This document shows positions 15,281-22,871 of a DNA stretch of 23,711 nucleotides, in pieces (positions within the stretch are counted from its first letter, which is position 1; each line of letters starts with the position of its first letter). A program made the position numbers and the translations under genes. The notes below the pieces were generated by a model. The model ran no database searches. It was given only the letters and a program-made list of their open reading frames with translations, and had not been told where the DNA came from. This DNA is from Intestinimonas massiliensis (ex Afouda et al. 2020). Its GTDB lineage: Bacteria; Bacillota; Clostridia; Oscillospirales; Oscillospiraceae. The stretch lies in contig NZ_LR131147.1 in assembly GCF_900626285.1 (NCBI RefSeq), positions 2,844,176 to 2,867,886 on the forward strand. The letters are read 5' to 3'.

Positions 15281-17155
15281 TTATTTCGTTAAAGTGAAAA
15301 AATCTCCCAATCTGTGGGATTTGTCAAATATATTGTTGTATAACAGCATCTGGTAGCCGTCCACCGCCTCAGCCAGTTCGGCGGGCAAAGTCTCGTTTTC
15401 GCCGTACCAGGTGCCGTCGCCCCCCCGGATGCCCACGGTGTTGATGACGGGTGCGGTCTGCCACAGGTCCAGCAGGTACTTCTGGTAGCCGGTCATGGGC
15501 AGGTTGGCTGTGTCCATCAGCAGGGCGGACAGGTAGTTCAGGGACAGCTCCACCCCCTGCTCCTCCGGGATGTCGTAGTTGGCCCACAGCAGGAAGGGCA
15601 CCATCTGCTTCTTCTGGGCCAGTCCGGTGGGCGGATCGATGCCCAGCACGTCGGTGTAGAAGTTGGTGGCCACCTGGGGCTGGTGGTCCCCGAACAGCAG
15701 GATCATGGTGGGCTCATCCGCCTGGGAGAAGTAGTCGATCAGCTCCTCGAAGGCCAGGTCGCTCTGGCGGATGAGGGACAGGTACTGGTTCACCGTCTGG
15801 AACTGGCCCTCCAGGTCCCCGGTGAGCCACACCTCCCGGGGCAGGTTGGTCCAGGACATCTGGTAGCCGGAGTGGTTCTGCATGGTGACGTTGAAGAGGA
15901 ACAGGGGCTCCCCCTCCTCCTTTTCCTCGTACAGCCGGACCAGGTTCTCATAGTCGCACCGGTCGGTGACGTAGCCCGTCTTGGAATCCCCCCGCATGTA
16001 CGCCCGGTTCTGGAAGTCGCTCTCGAAGTACACCTCGTCAAAGCCGAAATTCTTGTACACCGACGGCCGGTTCCAGCCGGAGGACCGGTAGGGGTGGGCG
16101 GCGATGGTGTGGTAGCCCAGGGCGGACATCTGGCTCACCAGGGTGGGGTCCCCGTCGGAGACGTACATCTGGTAGGGCACGGTGCCGGCGGGCAGGAAGG
16201 CGGTGGTGTTGCCGGTGAGGAACTCATACTCCGAGTTGGCGGTGGTGCCGCCGAACACGGAGGAGTAGGCGTAGCCCTTGATGGTGTTTTCCGTCAGGGA
16301 GCGGATAAAGGGCATGGCGTCCTCGTTGGTCTCCACCCCCGGCAGGACGGACAGGTCGGAGAAGGATTCGTTCATGATGACGATGACGTTCACCGGCTGC
16401 TGGGCGCCGTCCGTACCCGCCGCGGTGACGGAGGTCCCGTCGGAGGAGGTGTCCGCCGTCAGGTTGTCCAGGGCCTGCTGGGAATAGCCCTCCGGCTTCT
16501 CCACCCGCATGTACTTGAGGCACACGGTGAAGTTGAGGGCCAGGCCGTTGCCCCGGGTAGTCCACATGGAGGGCTCGATGCCCTGGTTTTCCACGAACCC
16601 GGTGCCGAAGAACACCGCCAGCACTACGGCGGCCACCCCCACCGGCGGCAGGAACCGATGCCAGGCGAAGGGGATGCGCTGCTCCCTGGGCAGCAGGGAC
16701 AGGGCCAGCAGGGCCAGCACCAGGATGAGCAGGGAGATGGTCTGCATCCGGTCCAACGAGTAGTCGTAGTTGCCCGCCACGTTGACGGCGGTACCCAGGG
16801 TGAGGAAGTCCCCGGGGAACAGGGTGCGGCCCCGGAAGGAAATCAAGTAGTGGTTGGCCAGGCCGAAGCCCCAGGCGATGCCCAGGGCCCACTTGGCCGC
16901 CGACACCCGGCGGCCCCGGACGAACCAGAAGATCAGCTCCAGCAGATAGTACCAGATCAGGTTGAGGCCGATCTGCATGGCGGAAAAGTCCTGCCAGGGA
17001 TCGTTGTAGTTCAGGTACTCCACCAGCGTGAAGGCCAGCAGGGGGGCCAGCACCAGCACCCCCCTGCCTACCCAGCGGTATTTCGCCTCCGACAGGGCCA
17101 GCTTGGGCCAGCGGAGTTTCCTCTTTTTTACTTGTGTCGCCGTGGTATTCGTCAT
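15281..17155 (-). CDS. LTA synthase family protein (membrane sulfatase-fold phosphoglycerol transferase)
   Basis: 624 aa. There are five predicted membrane segments (about 33-49, 63-80, 87-105, 138-156, 168-186), then an extracellular sulfatase-fold domain from about 255. Key motifs match the LtaS family: metal-binding E263 in MNESFSD, the nucleophile Thr in GGTTANSEYEFLTG (304 or 305), H354 in AAHPYRSSGW, H428 in MQNHSGY, and D490-H491 in LLFGDHQP. The length is close to the usual 600-650. Family members transfer glycerol-phosphate units from phosphatidylglycerol to build lipoteichoic acid or modify glycans; the exact polymer here is unknown. The ATG at 17155 has only a weak SD (AAAGG about 12 nt upstream). 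It stands alone between two terminators. Confidence 0.9.
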   Translation of the reverse strand: MTNTTATQVKKRKLRWPKLALSEAKYRWVGRGVLVLAPLLAFTLVEYLNYNDPWQDFSAMQIGLNLIWYYLLELIFWFVRGRRVSAAKWALGIAWGFGLANHYLISFRGRTLFPGDFLTLGTAVNVAGNYDYSLDRMQTISLLILVLALLALSLLPREQRIPFAWHRFLPPVGVAAVVLAVFFGTGFVENQGIEPSMWTTRGNGLALNFTVCLKYMRVEKPEGYSQQALDNLTADTSSDGTSVTAAGTDGAQQPVNVIVIMNESFSDLSVLPGVETNEDAMPFIRSLTENTIKGYAYSSVFGGTTANSEYEFLTGNTTAFLPAGTVPYQMYVSDGDPTLVSQMSALGYHTIAAHPYRSSGWNRPSVYKNFGFDEVYFESDFQNRAYMRGDSKTGYVTDRCDYENLVRLYEEKEEGEPLFLFNVTMQNHSGYQMSWTNLPREVWLTGDLEGQFQTVNQYLSLIRQSDLAFEELIDYFSQADEPTMILLFGDHQPQVATNFYTDVLGIDPPTGLAQKKQMVPFLLWANYDIPEEQGVELSLNYLSALLMDTANLPMTGYQKYLLDLWQTAPVINTVGIRGGDGTWYGENETLPAELAEAVDGYQMLLYNNIFDKSHRLGDFFTLTK

Positions 17156-17192
17156 TTCTTTACGCTGCCTTTACGGGAATTTGATGATAGCT

Positions 17193-17220
17193 ATTGTAAC
17201 ATAAAAGAGCGAAAACGCAA
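17193..17220 (-). promoter_or_regulatory. Weak candidate promoter for the LTA-synthase-like gene
   Basis: On the minus strand TTGCGT (17220-17215), 16 bp, then TACAAT (17198-17193). The -10 is good and the -35 poor. It overlaps the terminator stem of the upstream ABC operon, an economical but unproven arrangement. No better promoter is visible in the 93-bp gap. Confidence 0.3.
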
Positions 17221-17238
17221 TGCGCTTTCGCTCTTTTT
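17203..17238 (-). terminator. Intrinsic terminator of the ABC transporter operon
   Basis: AAAAGAGCGAAA (17203-17214) pairs with its complement at 17226-17237, with an inner CGC/GCG pairing around a short loop. It lies about 11 bp after the ATPase stop (TGA at 17249). A/T tracts on both sides (TTTTATG on the minus strand, TTTTTAA on the plus strand) make it usable in either direction. Confidence 0.8.
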
Positions 17239-17248
17239 AAGGAATTCT

Positions 17249-17830
17249 TCATATGGAACGTACCGAAAGGGGCGGGCCCTCCAGGGCGATGGTCCGGTCG
17301 CACAGGTCCACCACCTCTTTCTCGTGGCTGGACAGCAGCACCGGCACTCCCAGCTCCCGGATGCGTCCCAGAATGCGCTCCGCCCGGGGGGCGTCCACCC
17401 CGGTGAAGGGCTCATCCAGCAGCAGCAGGTCCCCGCCCAGGGCCAGAGCGCGGGCCAGGGCCAGCCGCCGTCCCATGCCGCCGGACAGGGCGGCGGGACA
17501 GCTGTCCTCCTCCCCCTCCAGCTCCGCCAGCTCCAGCCAGCGGGAAACCTCCCCCCGGCGGCTCTTGGGCAGCACGTCGGAGATGTGCTGCCCCACCGTC
17601 CGCCAGGGCAGCAGCCGGTCCTCCTGGAAGAGGAGTACCGGCCTGGGAGGCACAGTCACCGTGCCCCCCTCTGTGGACTGGAGCCCCGCCAGCACCCGCA
17701 ACAGGGTGGTCTTGCCGCAGCCGGAGGGGCCGGACAGGGCGGTGAGGCCGGCGTCCGGAATTTTGAGGGAAAACCGGTCCAATACCAGTTTTTCCCCGAA
17801 ACGGACGGTAATATTGTGGACGGAAATCAC
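17249..17830 (-). CDS. ABC transporter ATP-binding protein (nitrate/sulfonate/taurine-type)
   Basis: 193 aa with every ATPase motif: Walker A GPSGCGKTT (34-42), Q69 in FQEDRLLPW, signature LSGGMGRR (115-122), Walker B LLLLDE (135-140) and the switch H169 in SSHE. The FQEDRLLPW sequence is typical of SsuB/TauB/ThiZ-like ATPases that serve periplasmic-type importers. It is short for the group (usually about 240-260 aa), missing a C-terminal extension. It starts with GTG at 17830, whose bases overlap the permease TGA by 4 bp (GTGA), which indicates translational coupling. It energises import together with the permease and binding protein upstream. Confidence 0.92.
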   Translation of the reverse strand: MISVHNITVRFGEKLVLDRFSLKIPDAGLTALSGPSGCGKTTLLRVLAGLQSTEGGTVTVPPRPVLLFQEDRLLPWRTVGQHISDVLPKSRRGEVSRWLELAELEGEEDSCPAALSGGMGRRLALARALALGGDLLLLDEPFTGVDAPRAERILGRIRELGVPVLLSSHEKEVVDLCDRTIALEGPPLSVRSI

Positions 17831-18621
17831 GGCTCTCCCCCTCCCATCCGCCGGAACAGGGTCCCCAGGGCCCGCTCCAGCACGAAGCTGAGGACCACCA
17901 CCGTCACCGTCCAGGCGAACAGGTCGGGGGTCTCCATGGTGATCTTGGCCCGGTAGAGCTTGGTGCCGATGGCCAGCTTGGGCAGGCAGAGCACCTCGGC
18001 GGCCACCCCCGCCTTCCAGGCCAGGCCCAGGGCGGTGGCGCAGCCGCTGGCGAAGTAGGGCAGCACCGAGGGCACATAGATGAGCCGGAAGGTCTTGCCT
18101 CTCCCGAACCGATAAGCTTTCGCCATTTCCAGCAGCTTGGGATCAGTTTGAGAAATGCCCTTGCCCACGTTGCCCCACAGCACGGGGAGCACCATGAGGG
18201 CGGAGACGATGGCGGGCACCATCCCGGTGGTGGGGGCCCACAGCAGCACCAGCACGATGAAGGAAGCCACGGGCACCGCCCGCACCACCTTGACGGCGGG
18301 GGTGAGCACCCAGTCCGCCGGGGCAAAGGCGGCGGTGGCCACGGCGGCGGCGGTGCCGATGACGGCACCCAGGGCGAACCCGGCAAAGATGCGGCCCAGG
18401 CTCATGGCCGCCGCCTGCCAGAAGGCGGGCTCCCGGACCAGGGCGGCCAGCCGGGCCGCCACCTCCAGGGGGCCGGGCAGCAGCAGGGAGCCGTAGCCCT
18501 CGGTGCGCCAGTCCATGAAAACCGCCCCAAGCTGCCAAACCCCCAGCCAGAAGGCCAGGGGTATGACAACGCGCAGTATTCTGTTCAGGGGCTTATTCCG
18601 CGATGTAGTAGAATCCGTCAT
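17827..18621 (-). CDS. ABC transporter permease (nitrate/sulfonate/taurine-type)
   Basis: 264 aa from ATG 18621. It is a BPD_transp_1 permease with about six membrane segments and the cytoplasmic coupling (EAA-like) loop EMAKAYRFGRGKTFRLIYVP, which contacts the ATPase. I prefer ATG 18621 because GGAGG (18637-18633) lies 11 nt upstream; an in-frame TTG at 18639 overlaps that SD and would add six residues. The start overlaps the end of the binding-protein gene by 29 bp, and the stop overlaps the ATPase start by 4 bp, so the three are one translational unit. The substrate cannot be told from sequence. Confidence 0.9.
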   Translation of the reverse strand: MTDSTTSRNKPLNRILRVVIPLAFWLGVWQLGAVFMDWRTEGYGSLLLPGPLEVAARLAALVREPAFWQAAAMSLGRIFAGFALGAVIGTAAAVATAAFAPADWVLTPAVKVVRAVPVASFIVLVLLWAPTTGMVPAIVSALMVLPVLWGNVGKGISQTDPKLLEMAKAYRFGRGKTFRLIYVPSVLPYFASGCATALGLAWKAGVAAEVLCLPKLAIGTKLYRAKITMETPDLFAWTVTVVVLSFVLERALGTLFRRMGGGEP

Positions 18622-19642
18622 CGGGGATGGAACCTCCAATGGACTGGGGGTCGGCGGCGAAGAGCACCTCGTAGTAGCTGGAGATGGACTTCATATCCGC
18701 GCCGGCCACGAAGATCATGTTGGCCTGGGGGATGGCGGCCTGGGCAATGGCGGCCTTGGGCACGATGCCGTACTGCTCGATGAGCTTGGCCCCCTCCTCC
18801 GGGTTGTCCTTGATGTAGTTGATGGAGGCCTCGTACTCATTGAGGAAGGCCTTCACCGCCTCGGGGTGCTCCTGGGCGAACTCGGTGCGCACCACCACGC
18901 AGCCCATGGTGAAGGTGCCGGTGGCGCCGGATTCCGTCCAGGCATCGCTCAGGTCGATGGCGTCCCGCACGTCGCTGTTCTGCATCAGCACGGTGGTGGC
19001 GGCGGGGACGGGCAGCATGCACAGGTCGATCTCACCGGAGGCCATGAGGGAGGTGACCTCCTCGCTGGTCTTCCACTGGATATCCACATCGGTGTCCGGG
19101 TCCAGGCCGTTCTGGGTCAGCAGATAGTCCAGCACGTACTCGGTGTTGGTGCCCTGGTTGATGGCGTACAGGGTCTTGCCGGACAGGTCGGCCAGGGAGT
19201 TGACGGTGTCCCCGTTCTCCAGGATGTGGAGCACGCCCAGGGTGTTCAGGGCCAGCAGCTGCACCTTGCCGGTCTTGTTGTACAGGTTGGCGGCCACGTT
19301 GGTGGGCAGGGCGGCGATGTCCAGCTCCCCGTTGTTCAGCTTGGGCAGGATGTCGTTGGCCGGGTCGGAGCCCAGGGTGACGGTGTACTGGTTGACGGTC
19401 TCCCCGGCGTCATTGTCGGAGAGCAGCTTGGCGGCTCCCATGCCGGTGGGGCCGTTCAGCAGGCCCAGGTTGATGGCGGTGCCCTCCAGGGCGGGGGCCT
19501 CAGTTTCCGGGACCTGGCTCTCGGTGACGGGAGTGGTCTCGGCGGGGGGCGTGGATGCCTCCGGGGCCTCCTTGGGGCCGCAGGCGGTGAGGCTCAGGGT
19601 CAGGGCCAGGGCCAGGCCCAGGGCCAGTAAGTTCTTCTTCAT
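18593..19642 (-). CDS. ABC transporter substrate-binding lipoprotein (SsuA/NMT1-like)
   Basis: 349 aa. There is a lipoprotein signal with lipobox LTAC (Cys21), a Pro/Glu/Thr-rich linker (about 24-52) and then a two-lobed binding fold with GLLNGPTGMGAAKLL, ELDIAALPTNVAANLYN and YAINQGTNTEYVLDYLL. These fit the NMT1/SsuA/TauA-like family of binding proteins for small organic ions or pyrimidine precursors. The lipid-anchored protein would capture substrate outside the membrane and hand it to the permease. AAAGGA lies 10 nt before ATG 19642, and the gap to the regulator stop is 16 bp. The ligand could be a sulfonate, nitrate-like ion, riboflavin/thiamin precursor or something else. Confidence 0.9.
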   Translation of the reverse strand: MKKNLLALGLALALTLSLTACGPKEAPEASTPPAETTPVTESQVPETEAPALEGTAINLGLLNGPTGMGAAKLLSDNDAGETVNQYTVTLGSDPANDILPKLNNGELDIAALPTNVAANLYNKTGKVQLLALNTLGVLHILENGDTVNSLADLSGKTLYAINQGTNTEYVLDYLLTQNGLDPDTDVDIQWKTSEEVTSLMASGEIDLCMLPVPAATTVLMQNSDVRDAIDLSDAWTESGATGTFTMGCVVVRTEFAQEHPEAVKAFLNEYEASINYIKDNPEEGAKLIEQYGIVPKAAIAQAAIPQANMIFVAGADMKSISSYYEVLFAADPQSIGGSIPDDGFYYIAE

Positions 19643-19658
19643 GGCTTCTCGTTCCTTT

Positions 19659-20318
19659 CTATAGATCTTCCAGGATCTTCTGATCCAGGATACCGATGGT
19701 TCGTCCCCGGTGGGAGATGGCCCCCTGGGCCTGGAGGTCGTCCAGAGCCCGGTAGAGGGAGGCCCGGCTCACCCCCAGCCGCCCGGCCAGGCCGGTGACC
19801 GAGCAGTCCAGCTCCACCCCGCCGTCCTCCTCGTGGGCCAGCAGGTACTGGGCCAGCTTCCGCCCGGCGGTGCCGGCGGTGAGGGCGTCGATCTTGCCGG
19901 AGAGGAACCAGATCCGCTGGGAGAGATAGGTCACATAGTTGCGCCCCACCCGGGGCCAGCGCTCCATCCACTCCTCAATGAGGGGCTGGGGAAACAGCAG
20001 CAGGCGGCACCGGCTGCGGGCCGTCAGGGTGGTGGCGTAGTCCGGCCGCTGGTGGAACAGAGCCGCCGCGCCGAACAGGTCTCCCTGCCGCAGCACGCTC
20101 ATGATCAGCGTCCCCTTGTTCACCTGCACCGCACCCTCCAGCACCACGCCCAGGCAGCGCTGGAAGTGCCGGGGATCGTAGATCACGTCCCCCTTCTCCG
20201 CCCGCTGCCGGATGGTCCGCCGGTCGGACAGCGCGGCCTCCACCGCCTCCTCCGGGACCCCCCGGAACAGGAAGGTATCGGCCAAAAGCCCCTTCAGGGC
20301 TTCCTCGTCCCCTGCCAT
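19659..20318 (-). CDS. Crp/Fnr-family transcriptional regulator
   Basis: 219 aa from ATG 20318. The N-terminal cyclic-nucleotide-binding-like beta-roll (about 15-125) contains LEGAVQVNKG and RQGDLFGAAALF. The C-terminal winged helix contains VTGLAGRLGVSRASLYRAL. The Glu and Arg residues that bind phosphate in cAMP-type pockets are absent from the GDLFGAAALFHQRPDYATTL segment, and there are no Fnr-type N-terminal cysteines, so the ligand is unknown. An upstream in-frame start at 20444 lies beyond the promoter and is unlikely. ATG 20339 is possible but has no clear SD, whereas ATG 20318 has GGAG 4 nt before it. As first gene of the operon it probably controls the transporter and itself (inference). 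Confidence 0.88.
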   Translation of the reverse strand: MAGDEEALKGLLADTFLFRGVPEEAVEAALSDRRTIRQRAEKGDVIYDPRHFQRCLGVVLEGAVQVNKGTLIMSVLRQGDLFGAAALFHQRPDYATTLTARSRCRLLLFPQPLIEEWMERWPRVGRNYVTYLSQRIWFLSGKIDALTAGTAGRKLAQYLLAHEEDGGVELDCSVTGLAGRLGVSRASLYRALDDLQAQGAISHRGRTIGILDQKILEDL

Positions 20319-20361
20319 GGTTCTCCAATCGCTCCTCATTTTTGTCTCAGATGGTACAGTT

Positions 20362-20389
20362 AGTCTACCACGGATTGGGAAAAAGTCAA
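20362..20389 (-). promoter_or_regulatory. SigA-type promoter of the regulator-transporter operon
   Basis: On the minus strand TTGACT (20389-20384), 16 bp, TAGACT (20367-20362). The start would be near 20355, leaving a leader of about 37 nt to ATG 20318. No second promoter is visible ahead of the transporter genes, so the four genes are probably co-transcribed. Confidence 0.6.
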
Positions 20390-20442
20390 GCGCCATTTCC
20401 CCCGCTCCCCCATACAATGGGATACAAGGAGGTGAACCATCC

Positions 20443-20736
20443 ATGCCAAGCTGCTGTCATAACCGGGCGCAGGTACTGGACCGGGCCCGCCGGGCGGCGG
20501 AGGAGCTGCTGACCCGCCGGGAGGAGGAGCAGGATCTGCCCCTGGAAGAGCCCATGAAGCGGTACATACATCCCATCTGCTGCTGTCCCCCCTGCCCCGT
20601 CTGTCCCCCCGGTGATCCGCCGGAGCTGGACGGGGTGCTGGAGGCGCTGGCCCGCCAGAACCAGCTGCTGCTGGACATTCTGAGCTCGGTGAACGCCCTC
20701 AGCGCGGCGGTGCTCAGCATCCAGTCCAAGCTGTGA
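20443..20736 (+). CDS. Small cysteine-rich protein of unknown function
   Basis: 97 aa. ATG 20443 is preceded by an excellent SD (AAGGAGGTG, 8 nt spacing), so this start is preferred over in-frame codons further upstream, which would run into the regulator. It has Cys at 4, 5, 46, 47, 48, 51 and 54, with the central motif CCCPPCPVCPPG. An acidic, Arg-rich helix (about 8-32) comes before it and a hydrophobic heptad-like helix (about 61-95, LARQNQLLLDILSSVNALSA) after it. There is no signal peptide or membrane segment. The layout suggests an oligomeric protein with a metal-binding or disulfide-linked centre, perhaps a spore or coat component; I do not recognise a family. It is divergent from the regulator gene. 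Confidence 0.75.
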   Translation: MPSCCHNRAQVLDRARRAAEELLTRREEEQDLPLEEPMKRYIHPICCCPPCPVCPPGDPPELDGVLEALARQNQLLLDILSSVNALSAAVLSIQSKL

Positions 20737-20781
20737 GCCCGGCGGATTTCTGACATTCTTCTGAAGATGCGCAACTTTCTC

Positions 20782-20810
20782 TTGTCAGGCGGCGTCTAAT
20801 TGGGTATACT
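20782..20810 (+). promoter_or_regulatory. SigA-type promoter of the LCP gene
   Basis: TTGTCA (20782-20787), exactly 17 bp, TATACT (20805-20810), giving a start near 20817 and a leader of about 53 nt. A TTGACA at 20823-20828 has only TACGAG at 15 bp spacing, so it is a weaker alternative. Confidence 0.65.
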
Positions 20811-20869
20811 GGAACTCAGCTGTTGACATAACAATTTTGTCCATACGAGAAGAGAAAGGGGCGCCTCCC

Positions 20870-22003
20870 ATGGCCCAGAGAGGGAGAACAACCAGGACCG
20901 CCGCACACACCCACCCCCATCGGAAAAAGAAGCGCCGCCGCTCCCCTCTGGGGCGGCTGGCCCGGGTCCTATACTGCATGCTGGTGGCCCTGTCCGCCAT
21001 CATCGTGGTGGTGTACGCCGGGGTGCGTATCGCCGCCCGGCCGCCGGAGATCAAGGACGATCCCCCCGCCGCGGCGGACCAGAACAAGGACGCGCTGCCG
21101 GGAGATACGGACACGGAGGGCTCCCCCGCCGTGTCGGAGGAGCCGGGGATGGTGCGCAAGGAGTACACCTACACCTTCCTGCTGGTGGCCACCGACCAGT
21201 CCAGCGGCAACACCGACACCATGATGGTGCTGACCTACGACACGGTGAACCAGACCGCCGGTCTGGTGTCCCTGCCCCGTGACACCATGATCGACGGGGT
21301 GAAGGAGTCGGACGGGGGCCGCTTCTACAAGCTGAACAGCACCTACGCCTACAACGGCATCGAGGGGCTGAAGGAGAAGGTGTCCCAGATCCTGGGCATC
21401 CCCATCGACTTCTATGTAAAGGTGAACACCAAGGGCTTCGTCAAGCTGGTGGACGCGGTGGGAGGCATCGACTTCAACGTGCCGGTGACCATGAACTACG
21501 AGGACCCCACCCAGAACCTGTACATCCACTTCAGCAAGGGGATGCAGTGGCTGTCCGGCTCGGACGCCCTGAAGGTGGTGCGCTGCCGGCAGAACTCCTA
21601 CTATGACGAGGCCTCCGGCAAGTGGAAGACCACCCCGGTGTACGCCGATTCCGATATCGGCCGCACCCGGACCCAGCGGGACCTGCTGACGGCGGTGCTG
21701 AAAAAGGCTCTGTCCCAGCCCCAGAAGCTGCCCACCTACTACGACATTTTTCTGGAGAACGTCCAGACCGACCTGACCGCCAACGACCTGCTGTACTTTG
21801 CGGAGAAGGCCCTGTACTTCGACTTCTCCAACAACCTCACCACCTCTGTGCTGCCGGGGGACGGCCTGGTGACCTACCACGGCTGGACCTACTGCTATGA
21901 GCTCTACCCCGACCAGGTGCTGGAGCTGGTGAACACCCAGGGCATCAACCCCTACACCACCGACATCACCGCCGACATGCTGACCATCGCCCAGAAGGCG
22001 TGA
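20870..22003 (+). CDS. LytR-CpsA-Psr (LCP) family cell-wall polymer ligase
   Basis: 377 aa from ATG 20870 (AAAGGGG about 9 nt upstream). A TTG at 20837 would add 11 residues and is less likely. The N-terminus is basic and cytoplasmic (RKKKRRR at 19-24 or so), followed by one membrane segment (about 33-53), a Pro/Asp-rich stalk and the LCP domain from about 100. Motifs include TDTMMVLTYD (115-124), SLPRDTMIDG (134-143), LVDAVGGIDF (193-202) and DIGRTRTQRDLL (262-273), which hold the Asp and Arg residues that bind the polyprenyl-pyrophosphate substrate in this family. LCP enzymes transfer teichoic acids or capsular glycans from the lipid carrier to peptidoglycan at the outer membrane face. The polymer attached here is unknown; the nearby LTA-synthase-like protein fits an envelope theme. 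Confidence 0.93.
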   Translation: MAQRGRTTRTAAHTHPHRKKKRRRSPLGRLARVLYCMLVALSAIIVVVYAGVRIAARPPEIKDDPPAAADQNKDALPGDTDTEGSPAVSEEPGMVRKEYTYTFLLVATDQSSGNTDTMMVLTYDTVNQTAGLVSLPRDTMIDGVKESDGGRFYKLNSTYAYNGIEGLKEKVSQILGIPIDFYVKVNTKGFVKLVDAVGGIDFNVPVTMNYEDPTQNLYIHFSKGMQWLSGSDALKVVRCRQNSYYDEASGKWKTTPVYADSDIGRTRTQRDLLTAVLKKALSQPQKLPTYYDIFLENVQTDLTANDLLYFAEKALYFDFSNNLTTSVLPGDGLVTYHGWTYCYELYPDQVLELVNTQGINPYTTDITADMLTIAQKA

Positions 22004-22044
22004 AAAAGCAGGAGCCCTGCCAACCGGCAGGGCTCCTGCTTTTT
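22003..22044. terminator. Bidirectional terminator between convergent LCP and deacetylase genes
   Basis: A perfect 19-bp stem (22003-22021 with 22026-22044) and a 4-nt AACC loop, flanked by A5 on the left and T5 on the right, so it can end transcription in both directions. The first stem base is the last base of the LCP TGA, and the deacetylase TGA (22046-22048) begins 1 base after the stem. Confidence 0.93.
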
Positions 22045-22045
22045 G

Positions 22046-22807
22046 TCACGGGTAGGCGTTCCAGTAGCTCTCCCCCGCCTCCAGGGGGATGCCCCGGGCG
22101 GCGAAGAGCTCTTCGATGGTGCAGAAATAATACCCCTGCTCGTGGAGGGCGTCCACAATGGCCAGGGCCGCCTCCACCGATTCGGGGAAGATGTCGTGCA
22201 TCAGGATGATGCCCCCGTCCCGGGCCTCGCTCACCACCTCCTGGATCACCCGCTGGGTGTTCTGGTCCTTCCAGTCCTCCGGGTCGATGGACCACAGGAT
22301 GATGGGACAGCCCGCCCAGGCCTTCACGCTGTCGTCCAGGATGCCGTAGGGGGGCCGCAGGAGGAAGTCGTTGTGGTCCAGGGTCTCCTTCAGCACCTGC
22401 CGGGTCTTTTCCACCTGGGCGTCGAAGTCCGCCCGGTTCAGGCCGGTGAGCTGCACGTGGTCGAAGGTGTGGATGCCGATCTGATGGCCCTCCCGGTCCA
22501 TCCGCCGCACCACGTCCCGGTTGTCCTCCACCTGGGCGCCAATAAGGAAGAAGGTGGCGTGTACCCCCCGCTCCGCCAGGCCGTCCAGCAGGGCGGTGGT
22601 GGTGGACCGCCGGGGCCCGTCGTCAAAGGTGAGGGCGATGAGCTTCCGCTCCGGCTCCTCCAGCCCCGCCTCTTCCGTCAGCGGGGCGTCCGCCGGCAGG
22701 CCATCCAACCGCCGCCCCCACCAGGCCAGAGCCACCGCTCCCGCCAGAGCAAAAAGCAGCAGCAGGGTCCAGCCGGACCGCCGCTGCCGCCTCCAGTTTC
22801 TCTTCAT
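22046..22807 (-). CDS. Membrane-anchored polysaccharide deacetylase (NodB/CE4 family)
   Basis: 253 aa. There is a basic N-terminus, one membrane segment or uncleaved signal (about 13-30), a short linker and a NodB domain from about 54. CE4 motifs are visible: TFDDGP (60-65), H113 and H117 in HTFDH, RPPYG (151-155), IDPEDWK (174-180) and LMHD (202-205), which together give the metal site and the acid/base pair. It should remove N- or O-acetyl groups from peptidoglycan or another surface glycan outside the membrane, which often gives lysozyme resistance. The SD before ATG 22807 is poor (GGGCGGGAC). It lies 62 bp downstream of the DUF2461 gene on the same strand and may be co-transcribed. Confidence 0.93.
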   Translation of the reverse strand: MKRNWRRQRRSGWTLLLLFALAGAVALAWWGRRLDGLPADAPLTEEAGLEEPERKLIALTFDDGPRRSTTTALLDGLAERGVHATFFLIGAQVEDNRDVVRRMDREGHQIGIHTFDHVQLTGLNRADFDAQVEKTRQVLKETLDHNDFLLRPPYGILDDSVKAWAGCPIILWSIDPEDWKDQNTQRVIQEVVSEARDGGIILMHDIFPESVEAALAIVDALHEQGYYFCTIEELFAARGIPLEAGESYWNAYP

Positions 22808-22853
22808 GTCCCGCCCGCCGCCTTTCCGGAGGTTTTTCGCCCCCTCAGTATGC

Positions 22854-22871
22854 GCCCCGGGCGGGGCTTTT
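22854..22871. terminator. Small GC hairpin between the DUF2461 and deacetylase genes
   Basis: GCCCC (22854-22858) pairs with GGGGC (22863-22867), and TTTTATT follows on the plus strand. On the minus strand, the direction of both neighbouring genes, there is no T tract after the stem. It is therefore at best a weak attenuator there. Confidence 0.25.

Noticed and set aside
15683..17956. Plus-strand open frame of 757 codons
   Set aside because: It runs antisense to the LTA-synthase-like and ATPase genes and across the terminator between them; it has no recognisable domain.
18503..19630. Plus-strand open frame opposite the binding protein
   Set aside because: It is a GC-driven shadow. The minus frame has a lipobox and a recognisable binding fold.
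20212..20442. Upstream extension of the Cys-rich ORF to 20212
   Set aside because: The extension overlaps the regulator gene on the opposite strand and its promoter. The strong SD just before 20443 marks the start.
20319..20444. Extended regulator start at 20444
   Set aside because: It would place the start codon upstream of the best promoter (20389-20362) and overlap the start of the divergent Cys-rich gene. The added residues do not look like the family's N-terminus.
20969..21880. Minus-strand open frame of 303 codons opposite the LCP gene
   Set aside because: The LCP frame on the plus strand carries all family motifs and has a promoter, SD and terminator.
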